Positions 7,977 through 16,519 are shown, numbered from the stretch's first letter. The stretch is 64,000 nucleotides of DNA from Primorskyibacter flagellatus (GCF_014638275.1 NZ_BMFJ01000001.1:2158338-2222337); one strand, 5' to 3'. Notes: generated by a model from the letters alone, not told the origin. A program made the numbers and translations.

Positions 7977-9377
7977 TCAGAGGATTTCCTGCGAGGTCAG
8001 GGCGCGCTGAATTTCACGCCGGACCAGTTTGCGGACGTTGCGGGTGATGCGTTCGCCAAGGGCGCCCTGCAGTTCTTCCCGCACGATCTCGGCGACGAGG
8101 TCGCGCAGCATTTCCTCATCCAGGAGTGCCGGCTCTTCGGTCAGGGTCTGACGGTCCGCATCCATGGTGAGGTAGTCACTTTCGGTGCGCGCGCTTTCCC
8201 AGTCATCAGTTTCGGCCTGTGTCGGTGCAGCGGCGTCGTCGGCATCGTCCCGGTCGGTAGTCTCCGGTTCCCGCTGCTGCGCAGTTTCGGGTTCGGGGAC
8301 GGAGCGCAGGTGCGGGCGAAAGGCCGGGGCAATGGCCGCCGCATGGAAGTCGGCTTTTCCGTCGGGCTCGACCTCCCACATCTCGTCGTCGGCATCGCTT
8401 TCCGCATAGGCTTCTGCGGCGACGTCGACTTCTGTCTGGCTGTCCTCCGGTGCAAGGACTTCGTCGTTCTCCCCCGCATCCTCCCAGGGGAGCGGATCGA
8501 AAGCGGGTTCGGGGGCGGCGTCTGTCGGCTCATCGGCCTCCGGCTCCCACTCTCCGCCATGGGTCGTGACGACGGCCTCGACCTCTGCGATACGCTGGCC
8601 GAGAGAGGCGACGCCGCTACGGCGCAGAAAGGTCGGGACAACGTCGGCCTCCATGCCCTCGGAGGCAGCGTCGTCGGGCTCGGGCTGGACAATTTCGGTA
8701 TCGAGCGCATCGTCGAGGCCGGAGGCGATCAGATCGTCCTCCCCCGCCCCTTCCAGATCGGTTTCGGTCTGATCGGAGTGGTCGTGTTCGTCCGCATCCA
8801 GACCGGAGAGCGCCTTGCGGGCGATGTCGGCGTTGAGGTCGGTCACAAAATCGGAATCCTGGTCATCAACGTCAGTGACGGCGGGGCCTACCGTCTGGCC
8901 GAAGGAACCGTTGCGCAGTGCGGTTTCCAGCGTGCTGAGGGCCGAAGCGACGGCGGTCTCGGGTTCCTCCGCCGGGGGGGCGGCGGGCGCCGGGCGATCA
9001 ACCGGCTTGATCCCGGCAGGCCGCTTGATTTCGCCCCCGCCGGAGCGGGTTCCGGCTGCACGCACGCGAGCCATCAAATCGAGAAGGTCGGCTTCCTCAT
9101 GCGGTGGTTCGGCATGGACGAAACCTGCGACAGGTTCGTCCTCCGCCTGGTCTGCAGAGAGATCTTCAAAGTGCACGGGAGCGGCGTCCGGCGCATCGGC
9201 CACGGGCGCGACACGCAGGGACGGCGTGAGGATCAGGCGGTCCTCCGACGCGGCGGGGGTCGCATGGGGGTCACCACGGACACCGTCCCGCGTCTGCGCG
9301 CGGACTTCTTCGGACACGAGTTTGCGGATTGAGGACAGCACATCCTCGATCTGCACGTTGGTTACAGAATCTGACAT
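7977..9377 (-). CDS. Long acidic protein with PopZ-like (DUF2497-like) ends
   Basis: A 466-residue protein of three parts. The N-terminal short helix (residues 8-25, VQIEDVLSSIRKLVSEE) resembles the PopZ binding helix. A middle region of about 370 residues is dominated by Asp, Glu, Ala and Pro and is surely disordered. The C-terminal helical block (about 415-466, LRDLVAEIVREELQGALGERI then RNVRKLVRREIQRAL) resembles the PopZ oligomerisation helices. PopZ forms polar condensates that anchor ParB and the chromosome in Caulobacter; its acidic linker is far shorter. Function here is inference from architecture. The gene stands alone, converging on cobQ. Confidence 0.6.
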   Translation of the reverse strand: MSDSVTNVQIEDVLSSIRKLVSEEVRAQTRDGVRGDPHATPAASEDRLILTPSLRVAPVADAPDAAPVHFEDLSADQAEDEPVAGFVHAEPPHEEADLLDLMARVRAAGTRSGGGEIKRPAGIKPVDRPAPAAPPAEEPETAVASALSTLETALRNGSFGQTVGPAVTDVDDQDSDFVTDLNADIARKALSGLDADEHDHSDQTETDLEGAGEDDLIASGLDDALDTEIVQPEPDDAASEGMEADVVPTFLRRSGVASLGQRIAEVEAVVTTHGGEWEPEADEPTDAAPEPAFDPLPWEDAGENDEVLAPEDSQTEVDVAAEAYAESDADDEMWEVEPDGKADFHAAAIAPAFRPHLRSVPEPETAQQREPETTDRDDADDAAAPTQAETDDWESARTESDYLTMDADRQTLTEEPALLDEEMLRDLVAEIVREELQGALGERITRNVRKLVRREIQRALTSQEIL

Positions 9378-9396
9378 CGCATTCCAGCCGAACTTG

Positions 9397-9421
9397 CCTC
9401 CGCGTCAGGGTAACGCGGAGG
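9397..9421. repeat. Inverted repeat between tolC and the PopZ-like gene
   Basis: CCTCCGCGT (9397-9405) pairs with ACGCGGAGG (9413-9421). On the minus strand, the direction of both neighbouring genes, it is not followed by a T-run, so it may be a weak terminator of tolC or a leader hairpin of the PopZ-like gene. Confidence 0.45.
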
Positions 9422-9450
9422 GCGGGTTTTCTCAATGGATGCGCGGAATT

Positions 9451-10863
9451 TTACTTGTTTTCCACCCGGCGCAGGACGCGGTCGAGCTTCTTGCCCTGAG
9501 CGCTCATCCCGGCCGGTGCATCCTTGACCATGTTGTAATAGCCCGCCGGGTCGTAAATTCTGACCTTGAGCCTCAGCTTCTGCGCGGTGAGTTCTCCCAT
9601 CGCAGCCAGCAGGGTATAGCCTGCTGCCAATTCGTCAACCTGTGCCGCGATCAGGCTTGCGCGCGCGTCGAGCAGTTCCTGCTCCGCGTTCAGCACGTCG
9701 AGCGTGGTGCGGGCACCAAGAGTCGCCTCCTCCCGCACGCCGCGGAATGCCACCTGCGCCGCGTTCACCTGCTGCTGGCTGGCCTGAATGGAGGCCTGCG
9801 CGACCTGAAGGATCGCCAGTGCATTGCCGACATCCTGACGGATCTGATGGGATACGACGTGCAGGTTGGCCCGGCTGGCGTCACGGTTCTGCATCGCCTG
9901 CCGCTGGAGGGAGGAGAGCCGCCCGCCGGCGTAGATCGTCTGCTGTCCGGTCAGGCCGATGGAACCGCCCCGCGACCGGGCGGAGTTGCCGAGGTTCTCG
10001 CTCAGGCTCAGCCCGCCGGTGATCGACACCGTCGGATTCAGGGCCGCATCGGCAAGCCGCACACGCAGGTCGGATACGGTCGCCTCGCGCCGGGCCTGGT
10101 TCATCGCGGGATGCTGGCGCAGCGCCGTCTGGCTGGCCGCGTCTAGCGACCGGGGCAGTCCGCGCAGCCCGCCCGAGGCGGTCAGGCGGCCCGGCTTGTG
10201 ACCAACTGCGGCCAGGTATTCCAGCTGCGCCTGTGCGAGATCGCCCTGGGCGGCGGCAAGGTTGGCGTTGGCGGCGGCCAGGCGGGCCTCTGCCAGCGAA
10301 ACGTCGGTGCGGGTGACTTCACCAACCTCGAACCGGTCCTTGGCGGCGCGCAGTTCCTGGGTAATGACGCGGGTGTTGCTTTGACGCAGGGCGACGACCT
10401 CGGAGGTCTGGCGCACGGCGAGGAAGGCGCGGGCCGCACGCAGCAGCACCTGCTGTTCCAGCGCGGTCAGGCCTTCGCGGGTGGCGAGCACGGACTCCTT
10501 GGCGATCTCGACCCCGATCGCGCTCTGCCCGCCGTCATAAATCAGCATCTGGGCGGAGAGGTTGATCGAGGCGGAGGTGCTGGCGCTGCCGACAAGGGCA
10601 AAGCCCGAGGCCGCGTTCGCCGCGACCCCAAAGTCACGCGCGAGGTTGGCCGACCAGCTCACGATCGGGCGCAGCGCCGACAGGGCCTGCGCGACATTCT
10701 CGTCCGCCGCACGCAGCAGGGCCCGGTTCTGGTCGAGAAGGCCGGAATGTTCATAGGCGGCCGCCATCGCATCCGCCAGCGTCTCGGCCTTGGCGGCAAG
10801 CGGCGCCACGGCCAGGGCCATGACAAGCGCTGCCTGTCTCGCCATCCTGTTCAGTCTGCTCAT
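9451..10863 (-). CDS. tolC: TolC-family outer-membrane efflux/secretion channel
   Basis: A 470-residue protein starting MSRLNRMARQAAL with a cleavable signal peptide ending near AAKA. The rest is long coiled helices with two OEP repeats: LAEARLAAANANLAAAQ with EYLAAVG, then EEATLGARTTLDVLNAEQELLDARASL, the typical second-repeat motif. TolC trimers form the outer-membrane tunnel for RND pumps and type I secretion. The ATG at 10863 is preceded by GGCAGGAAA; the longer upstream frame overlaps pcm and is not protein-like. It follows pcm by 34 bp in the same direction. It is a plausible outer-membrane partner for the RND pump at 26-31 kb, which lacks one. Confidence 0.93.
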   Translation of the reverse strand: MSRLNRMARQAALVMALAVAPLAAKAETLADAMAAAYEHSGLLDQNRALLRAADENVAQALSALRPIVSWSANLARDFGVAANAASGFALVGSASTSASINLSAQMLIYDGGQSAIGVEIAKESVLATREGLTALEQQVLLRAARAFLAVRQTSEVVALRQSNTRVITQELRAAKDRFEVGEVTRTDVSLAEARLAAANANLAAAQGDLAQAQLEYLAAVGHKPGRLTASGGLRGLPRSLDAASQTALRQHPAMNQARREATVSDLRVRLADAALNPTVSITGGLSLSENLGNSARSRGGSIGLTGQQTIYAGGRLSSLQRQAMQNRDASRANLHVVSHQIRQDVGNALAILQVAQASIQASQQQVNAAQVAFRGVREEATLGARTTLDVLNAEQELLDARASLIAAQVDELAAGYTLLAAMGELTAQKLRLKVRIYDPAGYYNMVKDAPAGMSAQGKKLDRVLRRVENK

Positions 10864-10897
10864 TTTCCTGCCCTCGTCTGCTTTTGCAGTTCTTGTC

Positions 10898-11551
10898 TCA
10901 GAGAGTGAATGCCCGGTGCCTCTGGAACCCCGGTAGGACCGGCGCCCCCGCGTTGAACGCGAAGCGCCAGTTGATCCGTCCGTCGATCTTGTAACCGACC
11001 CGCACGGTGCCAAGCCGTCCTTCGGCGAAGAGCACGGCGATCCGTCCGCCGTCCTTCAGCTGATCGGCGATGGTGTCGGGCAGGTGTTCCACCGCGCCCT
11101 CGATCACGATCACGTCGTAGGGTCCGTGCGCAGGCGCGCCTGCGGCAAGCTCGCCCTCCTCCGTCACCACGTTGTCGGCCCCGATGTCGGAGAGCGTGGA
11201 CTGGGCCTCTGACAGAAGCGCAGGGTCCTCTTCCAGCGCGATCACGGCCTCGGCGAGACGCGCGATGACCGCGGCGGCGTAGCCCGTGCCCGCCCCGAGG
11301 TCGAGCACAAGTTCGTCCGGCTGGATGTCCACGGCGTCGAGTATCTTGGCCAGCGTGCGCGGCTCCAGCACCACGCGCCCCTTGCCGAGGTCGATATTGT
11401 CACCGAGATAGGCCGCCTCCTGCCGATCCGCAGGCACGAATTTCTCGCGCGGGACAGAGAGCATGGCGTCGATGATCGGGAACTTGGTCACGTCCGAGGG
11501 ACGGATCTGGGTGTCGACCATCATGGTGCGGCGGGCGGCGAAATCGGTCAT
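10898..11551 (-). CDS. pcm: Protein-L-isoaspartate O-methyltransferase family protein
   Basis: A 217-residue SAM-dependent methyltransferase. The start MTDFAARRTMMVDTQIRPSDV at 11551 is typical of alphaproteobacterial Pcm-like proteins that precede tolC. SAM motif I is LDLGAGTG (84-91), followed by the acidic IALEED strand. Classical Pcm repairs isoaspartyl residues by carboxyl methylation. This shorter clade lacks some of the classical C-terminus, so repair activity is presumed. The upstream extension of the frame to 11701 has no family similarity. Confidence 0.88.
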   Translation of the reverse strand: MTDFAARRTMMVDTQIRPSDVTKFPIIDAMLSVPREKFVPADRQEAAYLGDNIDLGKGRVVLEPRTLAKILDAVDIQPDELVLDLGAGTGYAAAVIARLAEAVIALEEDPALLSEAQSTLSDIGADNVVTEEGELAAGAPAHGPYDVIVIEGAVEHLPDTIADQLKDGGRIAVLFAEGRLGTVRVGYKIDGRINWRFAFNAGAPVLPGFQRHRAFTL

Positions 11552-11730
11552 ACTGAACTGGTCCGTTCGGAATTGGTCTGCCGACGTTCTGGCACATCTC
11601 GCAGAGTGCGGCAACGGCTGGCAAGCGAAATCCCATGTAACGCTGTCATTCCTTTCCAAAGCGTTGCATCCCTGCGCCTTGCGGCTTGCAGCCCGGTTCA
11701 AGATCGGCTAGTCCACGCAGACCTATCCGA

Positions 11731-11804
11731 GGCGAGTTGGCGGAGAGGTTACGCAGCGGATTGCAAATCCGTGTAGACCGGTTCGATTCCGGTACTCGCC
11801 TCCA
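11731..11804 (+). tRNA. tRNA-Cys (anticodon GCA)
   Basis: A 74-nt cloverleaf. The acceptor strand GGCGAGT pairs with ACTCGCC, the anticodon loop TTGCAAA has GCA at 11763-11765, and the T arm has GGTTCGATTCC. The genome encodes the discriminator T and CCA (11801-11804). It sits alone between pcm and the polysaccharide locus, and the genes to its right look less GC-rich. tRNA genes often mark island edges. Confidence 0.97.
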
Positions 11805-11926
11805 TTTCTCCCAATTTGATGCGACCCACAGGCATAGCGCCAAATCGGCGCCATGCTATGCAAGATGCGACCTCCGTGTTCTGGAAAGGCCGCAATATCG
11901 GCGGTGCCTTGGCGCTATTCGACAGG

Positions 11927-12736
11927 CTATCGAACTCCGGAGCCTCTGAACCAGAACGCAAGCTGCTCGCCCAGGGTCGGCACCAGGTATTCGGAATTGG
12001 CTGGGATGCGGCCGTGAGGAACAGACTGAATTCGTCCGGTTTCTTCAAATACCCGGATCGCTTCTGCCTGTGCCTTCGCAATACAGGTCATGCCGCGCCA
12101 ACTCAAGGCCATGTAAGTGTCGCCGGGCTCGGGACGGATCCGGCCTTGGGCGACCACTGGTCCTGTGTCGACGCCTGAATCGACTAGAAACGCCGTCCAG
12201 CCGATCTCTTCGGGGTGCCCGTTGTATATTGCCCAAAAAGGCGAATGAGCACCCCTGTAATGCGGCGTCAATCCGGGGTGGCCACCGACGACGTATTTGA
12301 CTGACTCGATTTCGCGCATCGTTTTTGGAACCCAGGAACCGGTATGAACCACCAGTATGTCCGGGCTCAGGCCGGCCACAAAGTCCAGGACTTCGGGCGC
12401 GCCAAAGCCGATACAATGCATTTCCTCGAAACTCGCGTCTGAGAGTACCGATTCTATCCGATGTCTCTCGAATATTTCGGCTTTCAACTTCGCGTCGCGC
12501 TTACGATTTCGCAATTTGTAGACCATCCGAGCTACAATCTGGGACAGGACCTTGAAGGTGCCGCGTTTGAATATGGACCTTCGGATGTAGCGAATTGGGA
12601 GCCCTCCAGTCCGTTCGTCCGAAAAACAGACCCCGACAACATCGACCCCACTTTCGACCAGCGTTGCCAGTGTGCCGCGATGCTGGATGTCATGGCCAAG
12701 CAACGCGACGACCCTTGCCTTACGGCTTGTCTGCAT
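11927..12736 (-). CDS. Formyltransferase-fold protein of the surface-sugar locus
   Basis: A 269-residue protein related to methionyl-tRNA and sugar N-formyltransferases (PF00551). It has HPGLTPHYRGAHS (153-165) and VDSGVDTG with the catalytic-position Asp190. The family usually has Asn two residues before the His (NxH); here the sequence is Gly-Gly-His (151-153), so the catalytic Asn appears to be missing. The N-terminal part does not show the usual full Rossmann pattern of Fmt. It overlaps the upstream NodB-type deacetylase by 17 bp. It could formylate an amino sugar, transfer another acyl group, or be inactive. Base composition looks less GC-rich than its neighbours. Confidence 0.72.
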   Translation of the reverse strand: MQTSRKARVVALLGHDIQHRGTLATLVESGVDVVGVCFSDERTGGLPIRYIRRSIFKRGTFKVLSQIVARMVYKLRNRKRDAKLKAEIFERHRIESVLSDASFEEMHCIGFGAPEVLDFVAGLSPDILVVHTGSWVPKTMREIESVKYVVGGHPGLTPHYRGAHSPFWAIYNGHPEEIGWTAFLVDSGVDTGPVVAQGRIRPEPGDTYMALSWRGMTCIAKAQAEAIRVFEETGRIQSVPHGRIPANSEYLVPTLGEQLAFWFRGSGVR

Positions 12737-13511
12737 CCGGGAACCTTCTTTCGTTGTGTTTGATATAAGCGGCATAGATGGGCTTGCCGTAGATGCGTAC
12801 GAGACCCTTGGCGGACCGTATGGCGCGGGCGCGCCGGAAACCGCGTCCGTTGGCCCAGGCCGCGACTTGGGTGGTCGGCGTCCTGTTCTTGGGGCAGGCA
12901 CGTCCGATGACAGTCACACCGTGCCTGACGTAAGGAGAATAATGCGGTTCCGAGGTGAACAGATAGCGGATCCCCGCTTCGGCAGCCGACCTGATCGTAT
13001 CGTCGTCCATGTCGCCCCCGGGAACGGAGGCTGTCGTGACCGGTGATCCGACAATCTCCGCCAGAATTTCGGTGCTCTGCCGCCATTCGTCCACCTTGTC
13101 GGAATAGGCGAGATTCCGGAATACGCCGGGATGGGTATGGGAATGCGCGCCGATCGTATGGCCCTGACGCGAAAGGCGGACAATCTGCTGTTCCGACAGG
13201 AAGCCAGGCGTGGAAATCATCGAGGTCGTGACGAAGAAATGTCCGTGCCAGTAACGCTGGTTCAGCATTTCGGCGGAGTGCAGGGCCGAAATACCACCAT
13301 CGTCGAATGTCATCAGCAGCGAAAGCTGGTCCGTTCCGGCTGCCTCAAAGACGCTCACGGCCCTTTTGTGAACCGCCGCAATCGCTTCAAGGTCATTGAG
13401 AAAATGGTGAACGCGATGCTTGTAGGGAATCGCTCCATTCCTTTGGAAGCCCGTCTCTCCAGGATTGTCGGTAACCTCGTGGTACAAAAACGTTATCCAC
13501 TTCCTGTTCAC
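12720..13511 (-). CDS. NodB-type polysaccharide deacetylase
   Basis: A 263-residue carbohydrate esterase family 4 protein. Motif 1 TFDDGG (68-73) gives the catalytic and metal-binding Asp70/Asp71; motif 2 HSHTHP (123-128) gives the two metal histidines. No signal peptide is visible, so it probably acts on a cytosolic or lipid-linked sugar, as ArnD does. The GTG at 13511 is chosen because GGAGG lies five bases upstream; an earlier in-frame start would place this Shine-Dalgarno inside the gene. It is translationally linked to the formyltransferase, and the pair resembles ArnD with the ArnA formyltransferase domain. Confidence 0.82.
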   Translation of the reverse strand: MNRKWITFLYHEVTDNPGETGFQRNGAIPYKHRVHHFLNDLEAIAAVHKRAVSVFEAAGTDQLSLLMTFDDGGISALHSAEMLNQRYWHGHFFVTTSMISTPGFLSEQQIVRLSRQGHTIGAHSHTHPGVFRNLAYSDKVDEWRQSTEILAEIVGSPVTTASVPGGDMDDDTIRSAAEAGIRYLFTSEPHYSPYVRHGVTVIGRACPKNRTPTTQVAAWANGRGFRRARAIRSAKGLVRIYGKPIYAAYIKHNERRFPDADKP

Positions 13512-13516
13512 GCCAA

Positions 13517-13521
13517 CCTCC
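13517..13521 (-). promoter_or_regulatory. Shine-Dalgarno that sets a GTG start
   Basis: GGAGG on the minus strand, five bases from the GTG at 13511-13509, decides the start of the NodB-type deacetylase. Confidence 0.75.
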
Positions 13522-13626
13522 CGGCAAATCGTTAACCCTCGGACACACAAAAAACGAACTCAAGATCGTGGCCCGAAATCAAAATATCACTGAAGGTTTG
13601 CCGAACCAAGTCACTATACGGCAGTG

Positions 13627-13642
13627 TTCGGTTGAAACCGAA
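13627..13642. repeat. Hairpin after the epimerase gene
   Basis: TTCGGT (13627-13632) and ACCGAA (13637-13642) form a perfect stem with loop TGAA, 10 bp past the epimerase stop. It may end the rfbF-rfbG operon, but no T-run follows on the minus strand. Confidence 0.35.
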
Positions 13643-13651
13643 GGCCGCGGC

Positions 13652-14188
13652 CTAGTCGTCAGCCGTGACCACCGCATACCCCGCATCCCTCTCGTTTATC
13701 ACCGCCGGCTCTCCCGGCCAGGTGATGTCGAATGCGGGGTCGTTCCAGCGGGCGCCGCGTGCGTGCTCTGGAGAGTAGGTTCCGTTCAGGCCGTATTGGA
13801 CCAGCGCGTTGTCGGTGAGGGTCAGGAAGCCGTGGGCGAAGCCGGGCGGGATCCAGAGGGCGTTCAGGTGGTCCGAGGACAAGTTGACCCCGTGCCAGCG
13901 ATGCAGGGTCGGGCTGTCGGGACGCATGTCGACGGCGACGTCCCAGACCTCTCCGGCCAGGCAGCGGACGAGCTTGGTCTCCTCATGCGGGGCGGATTGC
14001 CAGTGCAGGCCGCGAAGGGTCAAACGGGCATGATTGAAGGAGAAGAGCCACTGATCCAGCACGGTATCGAGGCCCTGCTTCGCCGCCGCCGTCGCGTCCC
14101 AGCCACGGGCGAAATAGCCGCGCGGGTCGGCGATGCGGGGGATCCGGACCTCGTACAGGCCGGCGAGCGGGGTGGCGATGACCTCCAT
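13652..14188 (-). CDS. RmlC-type deoxysugar 3,5-epimerase
   Basis: A 178-residue cupin of the dTDP-4-dehydrorhamnose 3,5-epimerase family. Both catalytic residues are in place: His62 in LRGLHWQ and Tyr138 in NGTYSP; the DVAVDMR strand and the IPPGFAHGF segment are also conserved. In this operon the substrate should be a CDP-linked 4-keto-6-deoxy sugar, possibly C-methylated, rather than dTDP-4-keto-rhamnose; that is inference from the neighbours. It is the last gene of a four-gene operon and follows the C-methyltransferase by 11 bp. Confidence 0.88.
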   Translation of the reverse strand: MEVIATPLAGLYEVRIPRIADPRGYFARGWDATAAAKQGLDTVLDQWLFSFNHARLTLRGLHWQSAPHEETKLVRCLAGEVWDVAVDMRPDSPTLHRWHGVNLSSDHLNALWIPPGFAHGFLTLTDNALVQYGLNGTYSPEHARGARWNDPAFDITWPGEPAVINERDAGYAVVTADD

Positions 14189-14199
14189 CCCCTGCCCTC

Positions 14200-15444
14200 T
14201 CAGAAAACTTCGATTTCGGGGATGGCGACGACGAACTTCCCGTCCCAGTCGCGGATATGGGCTAGCTGCGTCGCGATCTCCTCGCGCAGGTTCCAGGGCA
14301 TGATGACAACGTAGTCTGGGCGGAGTTCGTCGATCTTCTCGGGGGCGTAGACCGGCAGATGTGTGCCGGGCAGGAAGCGGCCCTGCTTCTGCGGGCTGCG
14401 GTCGACGACGGAATGCATCAGGTCCTTGCGGATGCCGGCGTAGTTCAACAGCGTGTTGCCCTTGGCGGGCGCGCCGTAGCCCATGACGGTGCGGCCCTCT
14501 TCGCGGGCGCCGATGAGGAACTTCAGCAGGTCGTGTTTCACCTTGTCAACCCGTGCCTGATAGGCGCGGTAAACCTCCGGCGAAGCCATGCCGGCGGCGC
14601 GTTCGGTGGCGAGGCAGGCGGCGACGGAGGGGGTTTCGACATGCGCCGCACCCTCGTGGCAGCAGAAGACCCGGAGCGAACCGCCGTGGGTCGGGATCTC
14701 CTCCACATCAAAGACACGGAGGCCTGCGGTCTTCAACACGGACTGAACGGCGAGCAGCGAGAGATAGCTGAAGTGTTCGTGGTAGATCGTGTCGAACTGG
14801 TTCTTCGTCAGCAGGCTCAGCAGATGCGGGAATTCGAAGGTCATCGCGCCTTCGGGGGCGAGAATTTCCGGCACGCCTCCGACGAAATCACGGATGTCGG
14901 GGACATGGGCGAGCACGTTGTTCGCGGCCATCAGGTCGGCCTTGCCGTGTGTCGCCGCCAGGGCCTTCGCGGTGGCGACGCCGAAGAAGTCGACTGCGGA
15001 GTCGATTCCGTGATTGTCCTTCGCCGCCTGCGCGACATTGGCCGAGGGTTCGACGCCCAGCACCCGCATCCCTGCGCCCTTGAAATACTGGAGCAGGTAG
15101 CCGTCGTTGCTGGCCAGTTCGACGACAAAGGAGTCCCTGGTCAGGCCGAAGCGTTTGGTCATAGCCTCGGCGTAGGCCTTGGCGTGCGCCAGCCAGGAGG
15201 TCGAGAAAGAGGAGAAATAAGCGTAGTCATCGCTGAACAGGCGGCTCGCGTCCTCAAAATAATCCAGCTGGACCAGCCAGCAGCTTTCGCAGACCAGCGC
15301 GCGCAGGGGCATGAATTCCTCGACCCCGTTCAGTTCCTCGGGCTTGAGGTTGTAGTTGGAGGGCGGCTGCATTCCGAGGTCGCAGAGTTCCAGCGACAGG
15401 TCGCTGCCGCAGTTACGGCACTGGGTGGCTTGTCCGGTGGTCAC
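14200..15444 (-). CDS. NDP-sugar C-methyltransferase (TylC3/TcaB9 type)
   Basis: A 414-residue, three-domain SAM methyltransferase. The N-terminal zinc module has Cys9/Cys12 and Cys52/Cys55 with CDLGMQPPSN; the middle Rossmann domain has ELASNDGYLL; the C-terminal Methyltransf_14 domain has GYGAPAKGNTLLNY. The catalytic-site stretch YHEHFSYLSL places Tyr221, Glu223 and His224, and His180 lies in NNVLAH. As I recall, the same residues (offset by one) are the active site of the C-3 methyltransferase TcaB9. Such enzymes methylate C3 of 4-keto-deoxy sugars. It sits 1 nt after rfbG, which points to a CDP-sugar substrate. Confidence 0.9.
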   Translation of the reverse strand: MTTGQATQCRNCGSDLSLELCDLGMQPPSNYNLKPEELNGVEEFMPLRALVCESCWLVQLDYFEDASRLFSDDYAYFSSFSTSWLAHAKAYAEAMTKRFGLTRDSFVVELASNDGYLLQYFKGAGMRVLGVEPSANVAQAAKDNHGIDSAVDFFGVATAKALAATHGKADLMAANNVLAHVPDIRDFVGGVPEILAPEGAMTFEFPHLLSLLTKNQFDTIYHEHFSYLSLLAVQSVLKTAGLRVFDVEEIPTHGGSLRVFCCHEGAAHVETPSVAACLATERAAGMASPEVYRAYQARVDKVKHDLLKFLIGAREEGRTVMGYGAPAKGNTLLNYAGIRKDLMHSVVDRSPQKQGRFLPGTHLPVYAPEKIDELRPDYVVIMPWNLREEIATQLAHIRDWDGKFVVAIPEIEVF

Positions 15445-15445
15445 G

Positions 15446-16519
15446 TCAGGGCTGTCCTTGTTCGGCGGCGGCTATAAAACGCCCGAGTTGGTCATTGGAA
15501 AAGTCGATCATGTCGGCGCCGTCAAGATGCGCGCGGTACCAGGCCATCGTCTCGGCCACGCAGGCGTCAAAGCCCCAGGTCGGGGTCCAGCCCGACTCGG
15601 TGCGAACGAGGGAGTTGTCGAGCGTCAGAAGCTGGCTTTCGCGGATCGTCGCGTCGGGCTCGATACGGATGTCGCAGTCCCCGCCCCAGGCCGTTGCGGC
15701 GACGCGGACCAACGTGACGACGGAGCGGGTGTCGGCGGGATCGGGGCCGAAGTTGTAGGCCGTTGCGCCCGACAGGCCGCCGCCGTGCAACTGTTCGGCC
15801 AGGCGCATGTATCCGGCGAGCGGTTCGAAGACGTGTTGCCAGGGGCGCGTGGCATCGGGGTTGCGCAGGACCAGCGGAGACCGGGAGGCAAAGGCGTTCA
15901 CGATGTCGGGCACGATGCGGAAATCGGACCAGTCGCCGCCGCCGATGACGTTGCCCGCGCGCACCGCGATCAGCCGGCGTCCCGTGGGTTCGAAGTAGCT
16001 GGCGCGGTAGGCGGAGATCACCATTTCGGCCGCGGCCTTGCTGGCGCCGTAGGGTTCGTGACCGCCGAGGGGGTCGGTTTCCCGGTAGGGCCAGGGCCAT
16101 TCGCGGTTGTCATAGACCTTGTCGGTGGTGATCGCGACGATGGTCTTCAGGGCCGGAACGGGGCGCAGCGCCTCGAGCAGATTGACGGTGCCCATGACGT
16201 TGGTGTCGAAGGTCTCTGCCGGTTCGGCATGGGCGCGGCGTACGATCGGCTGCGCGGCCATGTGGAAGACGATTTCGGGCGACAGGCCGGCGACGGCTTC
16301 GGCCGTGGCGTTGCGGTCGCGGATGTCACAGAGGATATGCCGGTCGATACGCGCGCCGATCCGCAGGATATCGAACAGGTTCGGCGTGGTTTCGGGCGGC
16401 AGGGCGATGCCCGAAACCTTCGCGCCAAGGCCGGTCAGCCAGTGGCAGAGCCAGGCCCCCTTGAACCCGGTATGTCCGGTGACGAGGACCGATTTGCCGG
16501 ACCAGAAGCCCGGTGTCAC
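15446..16519 (-). CDS. rfbG: CDP-glucose 4,6-dehydratase
   Basis: A 357-residue extended short-chain dehydrogenase. It shows VTGHTGFKGAWL (NAD-binding, close to the RfbG consensus), HMAAQPIVRRAH, TTDKVYDN and the YGASK catalytic dyad. It converts CDP-glucose to CDP-4-keto-6-deoxyglucose. The GTG at 16519 overlaps the rfbF stop (GTGA) and follows GGAAGG, so I prefer it to the longer ATG frame beginning at 16669, whose extra residues are antisense-like and inside rfbF. It is the second gene of the CDP-sugar operon. Confidence 0.93.
   Translation of the reverse strand: MTPGFWSGKSVLVTGHTGFKGAWLCHWLTGLGAKVSGIALPPETTPNLFDILRIGARIDRHILCDIRDRNATAEAVAGLSPEIVFHMAAQPIVRRAHAEPAETFDTNVMGTVNLLEALRPVPALKTIVAITTDKVYDNREWPWPYRETDPLGGHEPYGASKAAAEMVISAYRASYFEPTGRRLIAVRAGNVIGGGDWSDFRIVPDIVNAFASRSPLVLRNPDATRPWQHVFEPLAGYMRLAEQLHGGGLSGATAYNFGPDPADTRSVVTLVRVAATAWGGDCDIRIEPDATIRESQLLTLDNSLVRTESGWTPTWGFDACVAETMAWYRAHLDGADMIDFSNDQLGRFIAAAEQGQP

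Noticed and set aside
9397-9421. Terminator for a plus-strand gene, because GGGTTTTC follows
   Set aside because: There is no plus-strand gene upstream; both flanking genes run on the minus strand.
11731-11804. Integration site with a duplicated tRNA 3' end
   Set aside because: I could not find a second copy of the tRNA 3' end in the window and there is no integrase gene.
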